Shown piece after piece: positions 1 through 10,090 of a DNA stretch of 64,000 bases. The position numbers were made by a program, and so were the translations under genes. Each line of letters opens with the position of its first letter. Position 1 is the first letter of the stretch. The notes beneath the pieces were generated by a model, which made no database searches, was not told the DNA's origin, and saw only the letters and a program-made list of their open reading frames with translations. The stretch comes from Thunnus maccoyii (taxonomy: Eukaryota; Chordata; Actinopteri; Scombriformes; Scombridae): contig NC_056540.1 of the NCBI RefSeq assembly GCF_910596095.1, forward strand, positions 11,339,001-11,403,000, given 5' to 3'.

Positions 1-925
1 CGCTTGACTGCTCGCAGAAGGGCACCATGCAGTTGAGGATGAAGAATGGGAGCCAGCAGCACACAAACACCCCCATGATCACAGACAGTGTCTTCAGCAC
101 CTTGGTCTCCCTCTTGAATGTCATTTTGAAAGAGCTTTCAGACTCTGCGATGCTGGAGCCCCCACCCATGCTGTCATGTCTGTTCTTGGCATTTTCGGCG
201 GCTCGTTCCAGTGCAGAGATCCTCCTGATTTGTCTGTGGGCTATGCGGTAGATCTGGGTGTAGGTGGCCACCATGATGGCCACAGGGATGTAAAAGCTTA
301 TGAGAGAGGTGGAAATGGCATAAGTCCTGTTTAGGCTTGAGTCACAGTTCTCTGAGCTTTGGTAAGAAGTAGCGTTTGATCCCACAGGGTCAGAGGACCC
401 AGTGAGAGGGAGGAGAGAAGCCTTTGTTTGGGCCTTGTGCCAGTTTAGTTGCACCGGGATGAAGGAAATGAGGACAGACAGCGTCCAGGCCACGCTGATC
501 ATCACATAGGCCACTCTGGGTGTCATTTTCCTCTCATAGCGAAAGGGGCTGGAGATGGCCCAGTAGCGGTCCAGGCTTATCACACAAAGGTTCAAAATGG
601 ATGCCGTGGAGCACATAATATCAAAGGCCACCCAGGTGTCACAGAAGGATCCGAATGGCCAGAACCCTGCGATCTCTGTCACCGCCTTCCACGGCATTAC
701 CAAAATGGCAACCAAGAGGTCTGACACCGCCAGCGAGATCACAAAAAAGTTGGTTACTTTGGAGCGCAGATGGCGGAACTTGGTGACAGCAGCGCAAACT
801 AGCGTGTTTCCCAGCAAGGTCGTGAGGATGAGCAGCGAGAGGAAACAACCAGTTAGGACGCGGCTTGATGGAGCCTCATCCAAAAACCCATTGTCGATGA
901 CAGTCGTAAAGTTCATGAGATCCAT
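1..925 (-). CDS. drd1: Dopamine D1-type receptor, 5' part (partial at window edge)
   Basis: A rhodopsin-class GPCR of the D1 family, which couples dopamine binding at the cell surface to Gs and cAMP. The frame is open for 308 codons from the ATG at 925 and runs off the left edge at the end of TM6. A second in-frame ATG lies at 916. Visible in order: an N-terminal NFT glycosylation site, TM1 with GNTLVCAAV, the IC1 stretch [12 protein letters not shown]2 [11 protein letters not shown]3 [11 protein letters not shown] with the amine-binding Asp, then [15 protein letters not shown], a long second extracellular loop, TM5 AISTSLISF, the short IC3 typical of D1 receptors ([10 protein letters not shown]), and TM6 [12 protein letters not shown]. 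There is no intron in the coding part, as in DRD1/DRD5. The TM5 serine at position 5.42 is threonine here. drd1a or drd1b is more likely than drd5 by loop and TM similarity, but the paralogue is not certain. The C-terminal tail is outside the window. Confidence 0.93.
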   Translation of the reverse strand, partial: MDLMNFTTVIDNGFLDEAPSSRVLTGCFLSLLILTTLLGNTLVCAAVTKFRHLRSKVTNFFVISLAVSDLLVAILVMPWKAVTEIAGFWPFGSFCDTWVAFDIMCSTASILNLCVISLDRYWAISSPFRYERKMTPRVAYVMISVAWTLSVLISFIPVQLNWHKAQTKASLLPLTGSSDPVGSNATSYQSSENCDSSLNRTYAISTSLISFYIPVAIMVATYTQIYRIAHRQIRRISALERAAENAKNRHDSMGGGSSIAESESSFKMTFKRETKVLKTLSVIMGVFVCCWLPFFILNCMVPFCEQSS

Positions 926-1010
926 CCCTGTACATGTGGGGAGTGTTCATTTAAGTCATGCTGAGGGGACGTCCTACATTATATCCACAGGATCAGAATC
1001 TAGGAGGCTC
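926..1010 (-). other. drd1: 5' UTR part of the drd1 coding exon
   Basis: On the minus strand a strong splice acceptor (pyrimidine run then GCATTTCAG) ends at 1011, so the coding exon probably begins at 1010 and carries 85 nt of 5' UTR. A 5' UTR intron is known for D1 receptor genes. This is read from sequence only. Confidence 0.5.
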
Positions 1011-1603
1011 CTGAAATGCAAAAAATCTCCATCATTGTGTTTTCTAATAAACGATGAAGGATGAGTTTTTTGAGGCAAACCCTCTTGGGGCCAGACATTA
1101 GCCCCCTGACTTTGTAAATTAGATTTGACATCGTTTGAGCAGCACTGCTGAAGAGGTAGTGGTAACTTAATTCTTAAGTGGAATGGCCAGATGTCTGTCT
1201 GCTCAGTTTGTAAGTCCCAAATCTCTGCAATTTCAGGAATCCTCTGTCTGCTCACTCAAGTCACCAGCAGCCCTGTGGATTAAAGAAATGAATTAAAAAC
1301 ATTGGATATATCTGTATTAATTTAGATAATAGTTGTTACCATCAAAGTGCAACATTGTTTACATTTTTTATCTTTTTTTGTGGTTTCTTGATTATGTAAT
1401 CTCTGATGATACTTACTCGTGTAGAGCATATTATATATTTATAATAATCCTATTTTCAAATAGCATGCTGCATAGGCTATTACTGTCAAACCAGGATCTT
1501 CCCATGAGTGCATTGTAATTACTAAAGCATGACTCATTATCAAGAGTCACACCTTCCCACGTACATAAACAAAATGCTCTTTTTCCATCATAGTCTTACT
1601 CAC

Positions 1604-1945
1604 AGAGACGTGGTCAGCTGTTGCTTGATACTGGGTTTTTTTTTAAAAAGAAAAAGAAAAAAAAATTCCCATCGCTTCCATCAAAAAACTTCAGTGCTCA
1701 AAGTCCGTCTGAAGGGCATCAAGTCTCCATGTCAGATAAAAACAAAACAAACAGTCCGATTATATCCTCGGTGGCTCCACATAGCTGGCTGTTGTTCACG
1801 ATTAAATAATACACACAACATCATCATCATCACCATCACAGCTCTGGCTGCGTCCTCCTGCAGCTTCAGCGCGCGTCTGCGGGCAAATCCCGGAGTCTTT
1901 GCGCTCCCGCGGCTCAGTTTCACATCGGCGCTCTGACGTTGTCCC
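1604..1945 (-). promoter_or_regulatory. Probable noncoding first exon and promoter of drd1
   Basis: A consensus donor GTGAGTAAG on the minus strand lies at 1595-1603, directly preceded by this segment. Its distal half (about 1845-1940) is clearly GC- and CpG-richer than its surroundings, as expected of a promoter. With the acceptor at 1011 this gives a 593-bp 5' UTR intron. No transcript evidence is available here. Confidence 0.4.
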
Positions 1946-3559
1946 ATTCAAGAGTAAGTGAAGTAGGAATTAAAGCACGTGACTGTGGCCTTTGGTAACC
2001 ATCCTTGCTATACTGCCTAATGTACAGTAAGATACAGCAGGTAACACTAGATTTATCTTTAGTGTCCACTTGTGCTGAGATTAGAGGTTAAAAGTGTCAC
2101 AGTTCCGATTAAACCGTCCCATATCGCCACTTTAATACCCAGTGATTTCTCTTAATTTGACTTTATTCAATCTGCACTGTGGTTTAGTTTAATTAAATTA
2201 AGATGCAGGTTACAAAACTCCATCAGGACATGAGGGCAAACACGTAGGGTAGTGGGTCGCTGAGGCCACCTAATGGAGAAAGAGAACAATTGCTTCTGTA
2301 GATGGAAATAAAGGTGGAGAAACATAAATCCTCGCTGTGAGGGATTTTACTTCTGTGAAGGGTTTTAATGAATGAAATGGAGATTTCATGAAAGACAGGT
2401 TTATGCCCAGACAGAAGATTAGAAGATTATGCCAGAGTTTTCATGTGCAGACCAATGTCACCTTCAGCCGCAGTCATCATTTCTGTCTGCTCTGACTGAT
2501 AAATTGTGCAGTGCTTGTAAAAATCCTGGCAATATCTGTCAGCATACCCCTAGTGCCCAGTTGTTTTTTTCAGTTCAAGCTGGTATCTTGCATGCAGAGC
2601 ATCATGGGATGCAGAAACAATCGTGACATGCCAGCTGTCACCTTACAGTGATGTAAGTACTTCTGACAGGAGGAAAAGAAACAGCTTTTACCCTTTTCCT
2701 TCACATACATTCACATTAGAAGTACATTAATAGATGGGCTAAAGCCATGAGACCTAAGGAATGATGCAAATAAGTGAATAAAATAAGAAAAAACATACTA
2801 TATGTTTGCCATATGCCATATTTTCCATCTGTCACTTTGCTCTTTAATCCTTAATCCAAATTATACAGCAAAAAAAACCAGTAAACACATGGGGGATATT
2901 TCATTATTAAATTATGATTAAGCCTTAATATTTTTTTTTATTTTTACGGTTTCAGTATTTAAGATGTAAATTTAGCTTTTCAAGTATTGGTGCCTGTTTT
3001 TTGTAACAAAGAAATAGAACACACCTCCATTAATTTAATTTAATTTAATTAATTTGTCCATTAATTTAATTAGATTATATTGATTTTAAATTTAAAAAAA
3101 GTAAATTTAACTATTGGATAGTTGATTAATGCGGTTTCAGAGCTTCAGCTTCGCAAATGTGAGACTATTCTGCTTTTTTTGGTCATATTTGACAGTAAAC
3201 TGAATATCTTTGAGTTTTACATTGTTGTCGGATGAAACAAAATAATTCAAGATGTCATCTTGGTCTCCTGGAAATGATACCGTACATTTTAAATTAAAAT
3301 AATAATTTTCTGGCGTTCTATAGAAAAAAAATGTATTAATTGTAAAAATAATCTGAGGATTGAAGTATAATGAAGATAATTGTCAATTGTGGTCATAAAT
3401 TACCATTTTTTGCAGAATCGCTGATTGCAAATCTCACACTAAAGCTGCTGTACACAGGAAAACATTGCCAATGGTATAATCAGGGAAGTATACAATTTTT
3501 ACAATTCATTTTTATCAAAAAGGTATATTGAGCACCAAGATATCAGGCTTATTTTTAGT

Positions 3560-3800
3560 GAAGTACTGAAGCAGTCAATGAACCCATCACATATTACCAG
3601 GGATGGATACAGATGGGGATGTTATCATCTCTAGACATTTTGGAGTTACATTTTTTGTAAGGAAGATATAACATGGATTATCAAGGTGAATTATGTTACC
3701 TTGACACAGAGCCAGGCAAGCTGTTTCCTCTGTTTATAGTCTTTATGCTAAGCTAAGCTAACGAGCTGGTGTTAGTAGCTTCATATTTAACTCACAAACA
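3560..3800. repeat. Dispersed teleost repeat with GCTAAGCTAAGCTAA core
   Basis: Contains the core GCTAAGCTAAGCTAA preceded by a CTGTTTCC...CTTTATGC stretch. Copies with the same order occur at 31600-31770 and, inverted, at 58130-58380. A repeat with this core (AACAGCTAGCCTGG...CTTAGCTTAGC) is familiar from many teleost genomes. Ends are approximate. Confidence 0.6.
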
Positions 3801-4979
3801 TGGGAGTGTTTTCGGGGGGAGAGTGTATGCTCATACCCTTTCCCCGTTCTTTTTCTATGACTCAACCTCAGAGTGCTGCCTTGCTGCCAGGAAATCAAAG
3901 ACACAGCAGCCGGGCAGGGTCAAGAGTTCAAAGGTCAGAGGTGAGAGCGTTGGTAGACGGGCGATCGGAGGTCGCGTGTGTGGGCCTACTTCAGAGTGTC
4001 TCTCTCCACCTGCCTCCTGCTCTGCTAGTTTCCTCTGTTCAAAGGTGCAGCTGCTGCCCCTCTAACTCATGTCCCATGCAGTTCAAAGGCTCTCGTGCCA
4101 CACACGGGCCACTGCTGCATGTACTGAACCGCTGTAGGTTAGGGTTTCCCAAAATGCTGATTATCAAACCCTCTGAATCTTATTTTCCTAACAGTGTACT
4201 GAGTCACCGAGCCATTTTCTGTCTTCAGACAGTGGGAAGTGACAAGCACTATTAAAGACATCAAAGAGATGTTAGTGAGGTTGTGAGAGTAGATAAGACA
4301 ATCCTCATCTGCAGACACTTTTCACATAATCTGCCAACCACATGCTCTGATGGAGACTTTGGCTTATGGGGCTTTAAATTTTCTAAGATCTCGTGACAAA
4401 ACTCCTGGGTGTTTTTTGTTTGATTCAGGATGACAGATACCAAACCACCCGCAAAACTCACAAGTGCTATGAGTAAGACAGCCGAGAGCAAAACTGGCTG
4501 TTTTATGAATCAAAATGTTAAGAAACCTCAGCCCTCTGTCTGCTGTGTATTTGTGTGTGAATACACGGCCCTGCATATTTATCAGTCACGCATAGTTGTG
4601 CAGGTTCATGTGAATACATGTGTTTGGTCTTTTTGTGCCAGCACGCAAACACGTCACCTCGTTCTGCTCTCCAGATGGGTAGAATAGATAAAAGAGAGAG
4701 TCATACTCTGTAGCCTTCTCCTGCTCAGCCTGTTTATTTATTTCTGTTGCTTTCAAAATAGCTTCTGTCATGCTTTCATGGCGCACTTCACACTTTTTAG
4801 GTCAAACAGGAGGTGGGGAAGTTTGAATCAATTCGAACTCTGTCTTAATCACCTCCAACACTTACGCCTCCCCCTTTCTCACCCGCTAAGGCCTTGCAGT
4901 CTAAGGTATTAGCATCTCCGCATTTTTGTTTTCAGTTTTCAAGACTGAATTTTTTCAGACACAAGAGAAACCTCACTGC

Positions 4980-5006
4980 TTTATTTATTTATTTATTTAT
5001 TTATTT
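4980..5006. repeat. (TTTA)n microsatellite
   Basis: About six uninterrupted TTTA units on the plus strand. Confidence 0.9.
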
Positions 5007-5119
5007 TTGTGTTCTATACACAGCACAATGGGATTAAAACCATGTGAATAAATTCTCAATTGCTATGACATCAACTCTTCAGCTGTTAAAGCAGTTCAAT
5101 AAATGATCGACAAATACTC

Positions 5120-5454
5120 AGTAAGTATGAAAGTTGTTGATTTATTTGAAGACAGCAGCACAATATTTCTCAGCCAAAATGTTTTTCACAATCTGATTAT
5201 TACTTTGCGCCATCTACTCAGTTTAATACATCTATATGAAATGTCTGTGAAAATGAATGGTCATATAAGAACAAATAAATAAATAAATAGCTAATTAAAT
5301 AACAGTAATAAATAGATAAATAATATTTATGTGAATATATGTGCAATACATTCACTGTTCACATTTAATCCTGACGGAAAGTAATTTTCTAATCAATATT
5401 GGTAGAAGCTGCCCTGCATAAAACTGAAAACAAGTTTTGTTTGTTGAAGTTTCT
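5120..5454 (-). other. 3' UTR of the IL-4/13-like gene
   Basis: Follows the stop at 5455. An AATAAA on the minus strand lies at 5141-5146, which would place the poly(A) site near 5120-5130. The UTR contains the AU-rich element listed separately. Confidence 0.5.
5274..5330 (-). promoter_or_regulatory. AU-rich element in cytokine 3' UTR
   Basis: Read on the minus strand this stretch carries overlapping ATTTA pentamers (ATTTATTTATTTATTTG) plus further ATTTA copies nearby. Such elements destabilise cytokine mRNAs by recruiting TTP/AUF1-type proteins. The location inside a cytokine 3' UTR fits that role; function is inferred. Confidence 0.6.
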
Positions 5455-6924
5455 TCATCTTCTTTTTGAGTTTAGTATCCTGAGGAAATCCTTGTACAAC
5501 TCGAAAGGCTTCGAAATGTTCTTGAGCTTTTCCATTTTGCATCTGGCGTCTGTCATCTGAAAGCAAAACAGAGTGAGTTTAGTTTTTCTGTCTGGATACC
5601 CGCTACTGATGCAGCAGTCATGAAGTTAACAGCGAGAACTCAGTGTCTGTGAAGACATCACACTTTCATGTTTTTGTTAGCTAACCTGTACAGAAGGAGA
5701 TGTGAGACTCTCAAGGTTGTCGCGAAGTTCACCTAGGACTTTGCTGTCTCTATGTATCCTCACATGTTGTAGAAGGTGCTCCAGCCCCTTTTTAAAGACA
5801 TTTACACAGGAAGACTGCAATGGAAAGAGGACAGGGTCTGGTCAGGCTACCATGGCAAACAAAATGCATTTGCTGTCAAGAATTGAGCTCAATCGAACTG
5901 TTCAGAATGTAGATGGTGAAAAGATGCAATACTTACCAAATGTCGTTTCATTTGTTTAGATGGCACCTTCACTGTGTTTAGCTATAGGGACAGAAAATGA
6001 ATGTAATTAATATAATGTATTAAGCACAGGAAGACTATTTTAAGTGGCAGATCATGACAATAACAGTCACTGAGAGCAGGCCTCGGAGACATATCAAATT
6101 AATTTGATTAATTCAATTTTTTGTTTTTCCTCAATGTGTCCTCAATCAAAAATGTCTGCATCATAAAAATCAAGTTATTACAACATGCAAAAAAGTTATT
6201 TTTAGTCAAAAAGTAACTGATAATTGGCAACATTAGCTGTCTTCAGTTACAACAGTTCTGTAAACTGTGGCATGAATAGTTACAAAATGTATACCTTTCT
6301 CATCTATGAGAGAGACAGACTGAAAAAAGACAATAAATACTGATCGGGGCTTTCGATTCAGTATTATGGACTGAAAAATGTGGAGATTCTACTTCAATCT
6401 TTCTGTCTGTACCTGCCGAGTCGCTAACACTAGCTAGCCAGCAGTCTGCACATATCAGGCTGATGTCTTGTCAAGAAACCCAAACAGCAGGAGCAGACTG
6501 TGTGTAGAGTTTTCTGCTCTATCTGTGCTGAAACTGATTATTAAACTGGATGTCTCTGCCCTACCTCGTCAGAACACCTAGTATTGGTGTTCCATAACTG
6601 CATGAGATAACCTGTATTTTTGACACTTGAGCAAAAAAATTAAAACACCTGCAGCACATGCAAAGCAAGTTATGATTATGTTTCCATTTTCCTGCATTTT
6701 GCAGGGGGAAAAATGATTAATATCCTTAATTGACCCCAAAGTTATATGTGATAATACCAGTGTCTCATACTTACAGATTCAATATTGAGTTCTTTGTCTT
6801 TGTAGAGTTTGGTGAGATTCTGCAGTCCGATCAAAAGCTCCCTGTTCCTGTTCATGTCATTACCATTGGTAGCACTGTAGGACAAATGCAACAGAGCAAC
6901 GAGGACAAACACACACTTCATCAT
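5455..6924 (-). CDS. il4/13: IL-4/IL-13-like short-chain four-helix cytokine
   Basis: Secreted type I cytokine with four coding exons, all joined in phase 0: 6775-6924, 5937-5981, 5686-5814 and 5455-5556, with GT-AG borders. They encode 141 residues. Residues 1-17 are a signal peptide (KCVFVLVALLHLSYS). Helix A carries an NLT glycosylation site (36-38), and a second site NIS is at 121-123. The mature chain has only two cysteines, C68 (opening exon 3, SSCVNVFKKGLEHL) and C114 (opening exon 4, ARCKMEKL). These match the IL-4 disulfide that links the start of helix B/C to the CD loop, and the 4-exon phase-0 layout is that of the IL-2/4/13/15/21 group. A TATA box and an AU-rich 3' UTR flank it. 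IL-4/13 is the best fit; IL-2 or IL-21 relatives are alternatives. Which teleost paralogue (A or B) cannot be decided here. Confidence 0.65.
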
Positions 6925-7018
6925 ACTGCAGCGTCGTCTCTCTCACTTCCTCAACAGCTTGTCTTTGTTGTCTTAAGTATGAGAAATGATGATGATATGA
7001 TCGGTGTCTGCCCATTAT

Positions 7019-7027
7019 TTTTATATA
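7019..7027 (-). promoter_or_regulatory. TATA box of the IL-4/13-like gene
   Basis: TATATAAAA on the minus strand about 95 bp upstream of the start codon at 6924, a normal distance for a short 5' UTR. It sits in the TATA-driven promoter style usual for inducible cytokine genes. Confidence 0.6.
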
Positions 7028-7389
7028 CTCAAGTCAGCAGGCAAGGGAAGTGATGATGTCATTATACACCTACGTGGAAATCACTCAAAATTTTAAATGC
7101 ACAAGTTAGCAAAAAAAAAAAAAGTAATTTAAAATTTTTAAAAAAGAATGCTTTATGGTAAGGGATTTAGAAACTGATAGAAGAAGAAAGGTTGTCCTTG
7201 CTCCACCTCTGATGAGTGAAAGCAAACAATCTTGTTTCACTACATGCTAACAGTCTTGTTGAGACAATAGTGACCTATTTTGAAACTACTGTTATTACCT
7301 GAAGAGTACTTTAAATCCTTTCAAAGAAAACTAAGACAGAGCTACCAAACTGGAACTGTGAGTATGAATGCCAAATAGAAAGGGCCTCC

Positions 7390-8166
7390 TATCACAAAAT
7401 ATCAAAACTGTCCCAAGCCCTTCTGCAGCCATGTCATACCACAGAACCTGTCTTAAGGAGATAAAGGCCTGGATGAGCACAAATTTCCTCCAGTTAAACA
7501 GCAGCACAACTGAAGTTCTCCGTATTCGCACTCCACACTGGATTCAGTCATCCCCCATACCTCATCTCACCTTTGACGGCCAGGACATCCCCCTTTGCTC
7601 CTCAGTCACTAATGTGGGTGTTAGGTTTGACCCTCACCTGACTTTTAATGACAATATAAGACATCTATGCAAAACCTCTGTCTACGATCTCAAAAACATC
7701 CCTAAACTCAGCCCCTCTCTCACCCTGTCAGATGCAGAGAAACTTCTCCATGCCTTTATTTCCTCAAGACTGGACTACTGCAGTGCACTTTTCACAGGGA
7801 TCCCTGGCAGGAGAATCCCGAAGCTCCAGTACATTCAGAACAGCGCTGCCAAAATCCTGACTCCTTCAAGAATGAATACAAAGTCCTGCTACTAACATAC
7901 AAATCCATGAGTGGACATGTGCCTCCCTACCTACAGGAATGGATCATATTACAAACCTCCACCCACACCCTCAGGTCTGCCAGCAGCTTGGTCCTCTGGG
8001 CCCCCAGTACTAAGCTCCGCACCATGGGGACTTGAGCCCTCTGCTCTGTTGCACTATGCTTGTGCTTATTACTGTTTTCTTTTTGTTGTGTGTTCTATGT
8101 TATTAATACTGTAGCACTTTGAGTATCACTATGAATGAAAAGTGCGGTACAGCTGAAATGTTTTGT
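7390..8166 (+). mobile_element. L2-like non-LTR retrotransposon, 3' fragment
   Basis: A 5'-truncated LINE. The plus-strand frame 7368-7895 translates to the C-terminal part of a CR1/L2-clade reverse transcriptase: LTFDGQDIPL, NVGVRFDPHLTF, AFISSRLDYCSALFTGIP and LQYIQNSAAKILT are the typical blocks. The frame then breaks (about 7895) but related sequence continues to the 3' end, where GCACTTTGAGTATC...AAAAGTGCGGTA is the standard L2-type tail before the ATT repeat. Not functional. Confidence 0.8.
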
Positions 8167-8169
8167 TAA

Positions 8170-8232
<63 letters not shown>

Positions 8233-8242
8233 TATTATTATT
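8167..8242. repeat. (ATT)n microsatellite at the LINE tail
   Basis: About 25 ATT units with one interruption, directly after the LINE 3' end; L2-type elements often end in such short tandem units. Confidence 0.9.
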
Positions 8243-8249
8243 AAACCCA

Positions 8250-9060
8250 TAAATTAAAATGCAATTGAATACAATAGCTACATTTTGTCATTTTGACACA
8301 TATAATGTTGAATTTTCAGGGTAGGTTTGGCAGTTTCCTATTGTGTTATATTGTATAGTATAGTACATTTCCTGTTAATTGCTGTCATTTTTCAAACATA
8401 GATTGTGGTAAAACAGCGGGCGCTCAATCTGCTGACATCATACCAAGAAATGGTCTGTGAGCTCATATACATATATATAGCGACCACATGAGCAGTTCAA
8501 ATCTCTGAAAACATCTCTATACACCCTCTCTTGTTCACTAGTTAGAGCTGGAGGTGATCCCTTTAGTAATGCTGTGAGGTCTTAATGCAAATATTATAAA
8601 TGTACCATATTTTATGGATAACATTAGGATCACTAATGAAAGAAGTCCTCTACACTACTACTAAATGCCCTCACTCACTGTGGTCAGACCAAATTTACCA
8701 TTAACTTTGGTAGATATCATAGTTTCCGTGTTACTATACTTGTCGCATGGCTCGTGGTACTTTCTTTTTGACCTTTATTGCAGAGTTGCTACAGAGTTGG
8801 CGGGGAAGGGAGACGTGGGAAGATCTCTCACACAGATCGTGTACCAGTGACGGCGCCTACTGTCTACTTGATTTTGAGTTTCTCTGGGAAATAATGTGCT
8901 CAATGTCTGATCAACATTATTTGAGTGAATATATTTAATAAGTTGAAATGTACTACAGCATGCATTGACACTTGTTTGTTGACATGTTCCGTATCTTATC
9001 ATAATCACAAATCAACATCAAGATAAGTGTAGCGTTGAAAATATACAAAGAACAGACAGT
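8250..9060. other. Intergenic, nothing recognised
   Basis: AT-rich spacer between a LINE fragment and a gypsy remnant. Short open frames only, with no motif that I can assign. Confidence 0.5.
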
Positions 9061-9550
9061 ACTGAAGATGATCTTTTGTTATATCGAGGGAATTCAATTA
9101 ACGCCAAACCTTGATTCTATACCAGCTAATCCCATGGCATGACATATACTTAGTGCCATCAGTTGATAGATAAGGATGATGGGCCTTATCTGAGCCCTGG
9201 TGAGTCCAGAGACTAAACAGAAACTACTTTAGAGATGAGGACAAAACCTAGTGTCCATTATCATTGTCTCAACAAAAGAATCATTTTGCTACTCTGCTGC
9301 ATACCAGCTTTATTGTGTTTGTTTGTCCATCCTTTTCCTAAGCTTATATTAGATAAGACCGGAACCTGACATTTGGCAACCAGTGTTAGGGAAAATGACA
9401 ACCATGTGACCGTGATATTCCCCTTGACATGTAATTCTTTCAGCTTCTGGAGGGCATCAGCCTTCACATTATTCCTGCCTGATATGTGCTTGACTTCAGA
9501 GTCATATGGCTGCCACACCAGGCCCCAGCTGAACACTGGCACTGGCACGC
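9060..9550 (-). mobile_element. Ty3/gypsy LTR retrotransposon remnant
   Basis: On the minus strand 9420-9548 encodes WQPYDSEVKHISGRNNVKAD followed by AL, the conserved end of the gypsy-type RNase H domain (pattern hxGxxNxxADALS). It is followed by LTR-like sequence including AATAAAGC (near 9310). No other pol domain is left. Boundaries are approximate. Confidence 0.5.
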
Positions 9551-9604
9551 TGAAACTTGGCCAGAATAGCTAAAAGGATATGGTCATCACTAGTGACATG
9601 AGTA

Positions 9605-10090
9605 AGTAATTAAATAACTTTATTTATATAGCACCTTTCAAGAGCAGAGAGGTCACAAAGTGCTTCACAGAAGAAATAAAGCATAAACATACAGACAGAC
9701 ATAAAACACAATAAAAACAGAAATAAATAGAAAAAATGCACAAAGGCAAGTCTAAACAAATGGGTCTTGAGCTGCTTTTTAACAGTGTCCGCAGTGTCCA
9801 CAGATCTTAAATCCAAAGTGAGAGAGTTCCAAAGTTTAGGAGCCACAACCTAGTTTTAAGCCTAGATCGAGGAACAACCAGTAAATCCTAATCAGAGGAC
9901 CTTAGAGACCTGCTGGTGAAATACAGTAAGGCTGAAGCAGATCTTTAATGTAGGCAGGTGTCTGACAAGAACTTTGAATTGGATTCTTGGACCTTTTGGA
10001 AGACCTGGTCAAGAGTTTAGCAGCAGCATTTTGGACCACTTGTAAACCATCCAGGGATGATTTGAACTTGGTAGACTCTCCCATATATAT
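9605..10090 (-). mobile_element. L2-like non-LTR retrotransposon, 3' fragment
   Basis: On the minus strand 9902-10084 gives GLQVVQNAAAKLLTR and 9610-9846 gives APKLWNSLTLDLRSVDTADT followed by KKQLKTHLFR, the last two blocks of an L2/CR1 reverse transcriptase. The end GAAAGGTGCTATATAAATAAA is the usual 3' end of this LINE group. Frame breaks separate the two blocks. Dead copy. Confidence 0.8.

Larger units (their letters stand above)
1950..5119. other. Intergenic, AT-rich, no gene recognised
   Basis: Spacer between drd1 and the cytokine gene. Open frames at 3769-4255 are short, overlapping and without recognisable motifs, so I treat them as chance. It holds one dispersed repeat (3560-3800) and an ATTT microsatellite (4980-5006). 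Confidence 0.6.

Noticed and set aside
449-1064. Plus-strand frames over the receptor
   Set aside because: They are antisense shadows of the D1 receptor coding exon.
3769-4255. Two overlapping plus-strand frames of 98 and 151 codons
   Set aside because: Overlap each other in different frames, have no recognisable domain, and partly cover a dispersed repeat.
8167-8242. ATT repeat as a CRISPR-like or functional array
   Set aside because: It is a plain trinucleotide microsatellite at a LINE tail.
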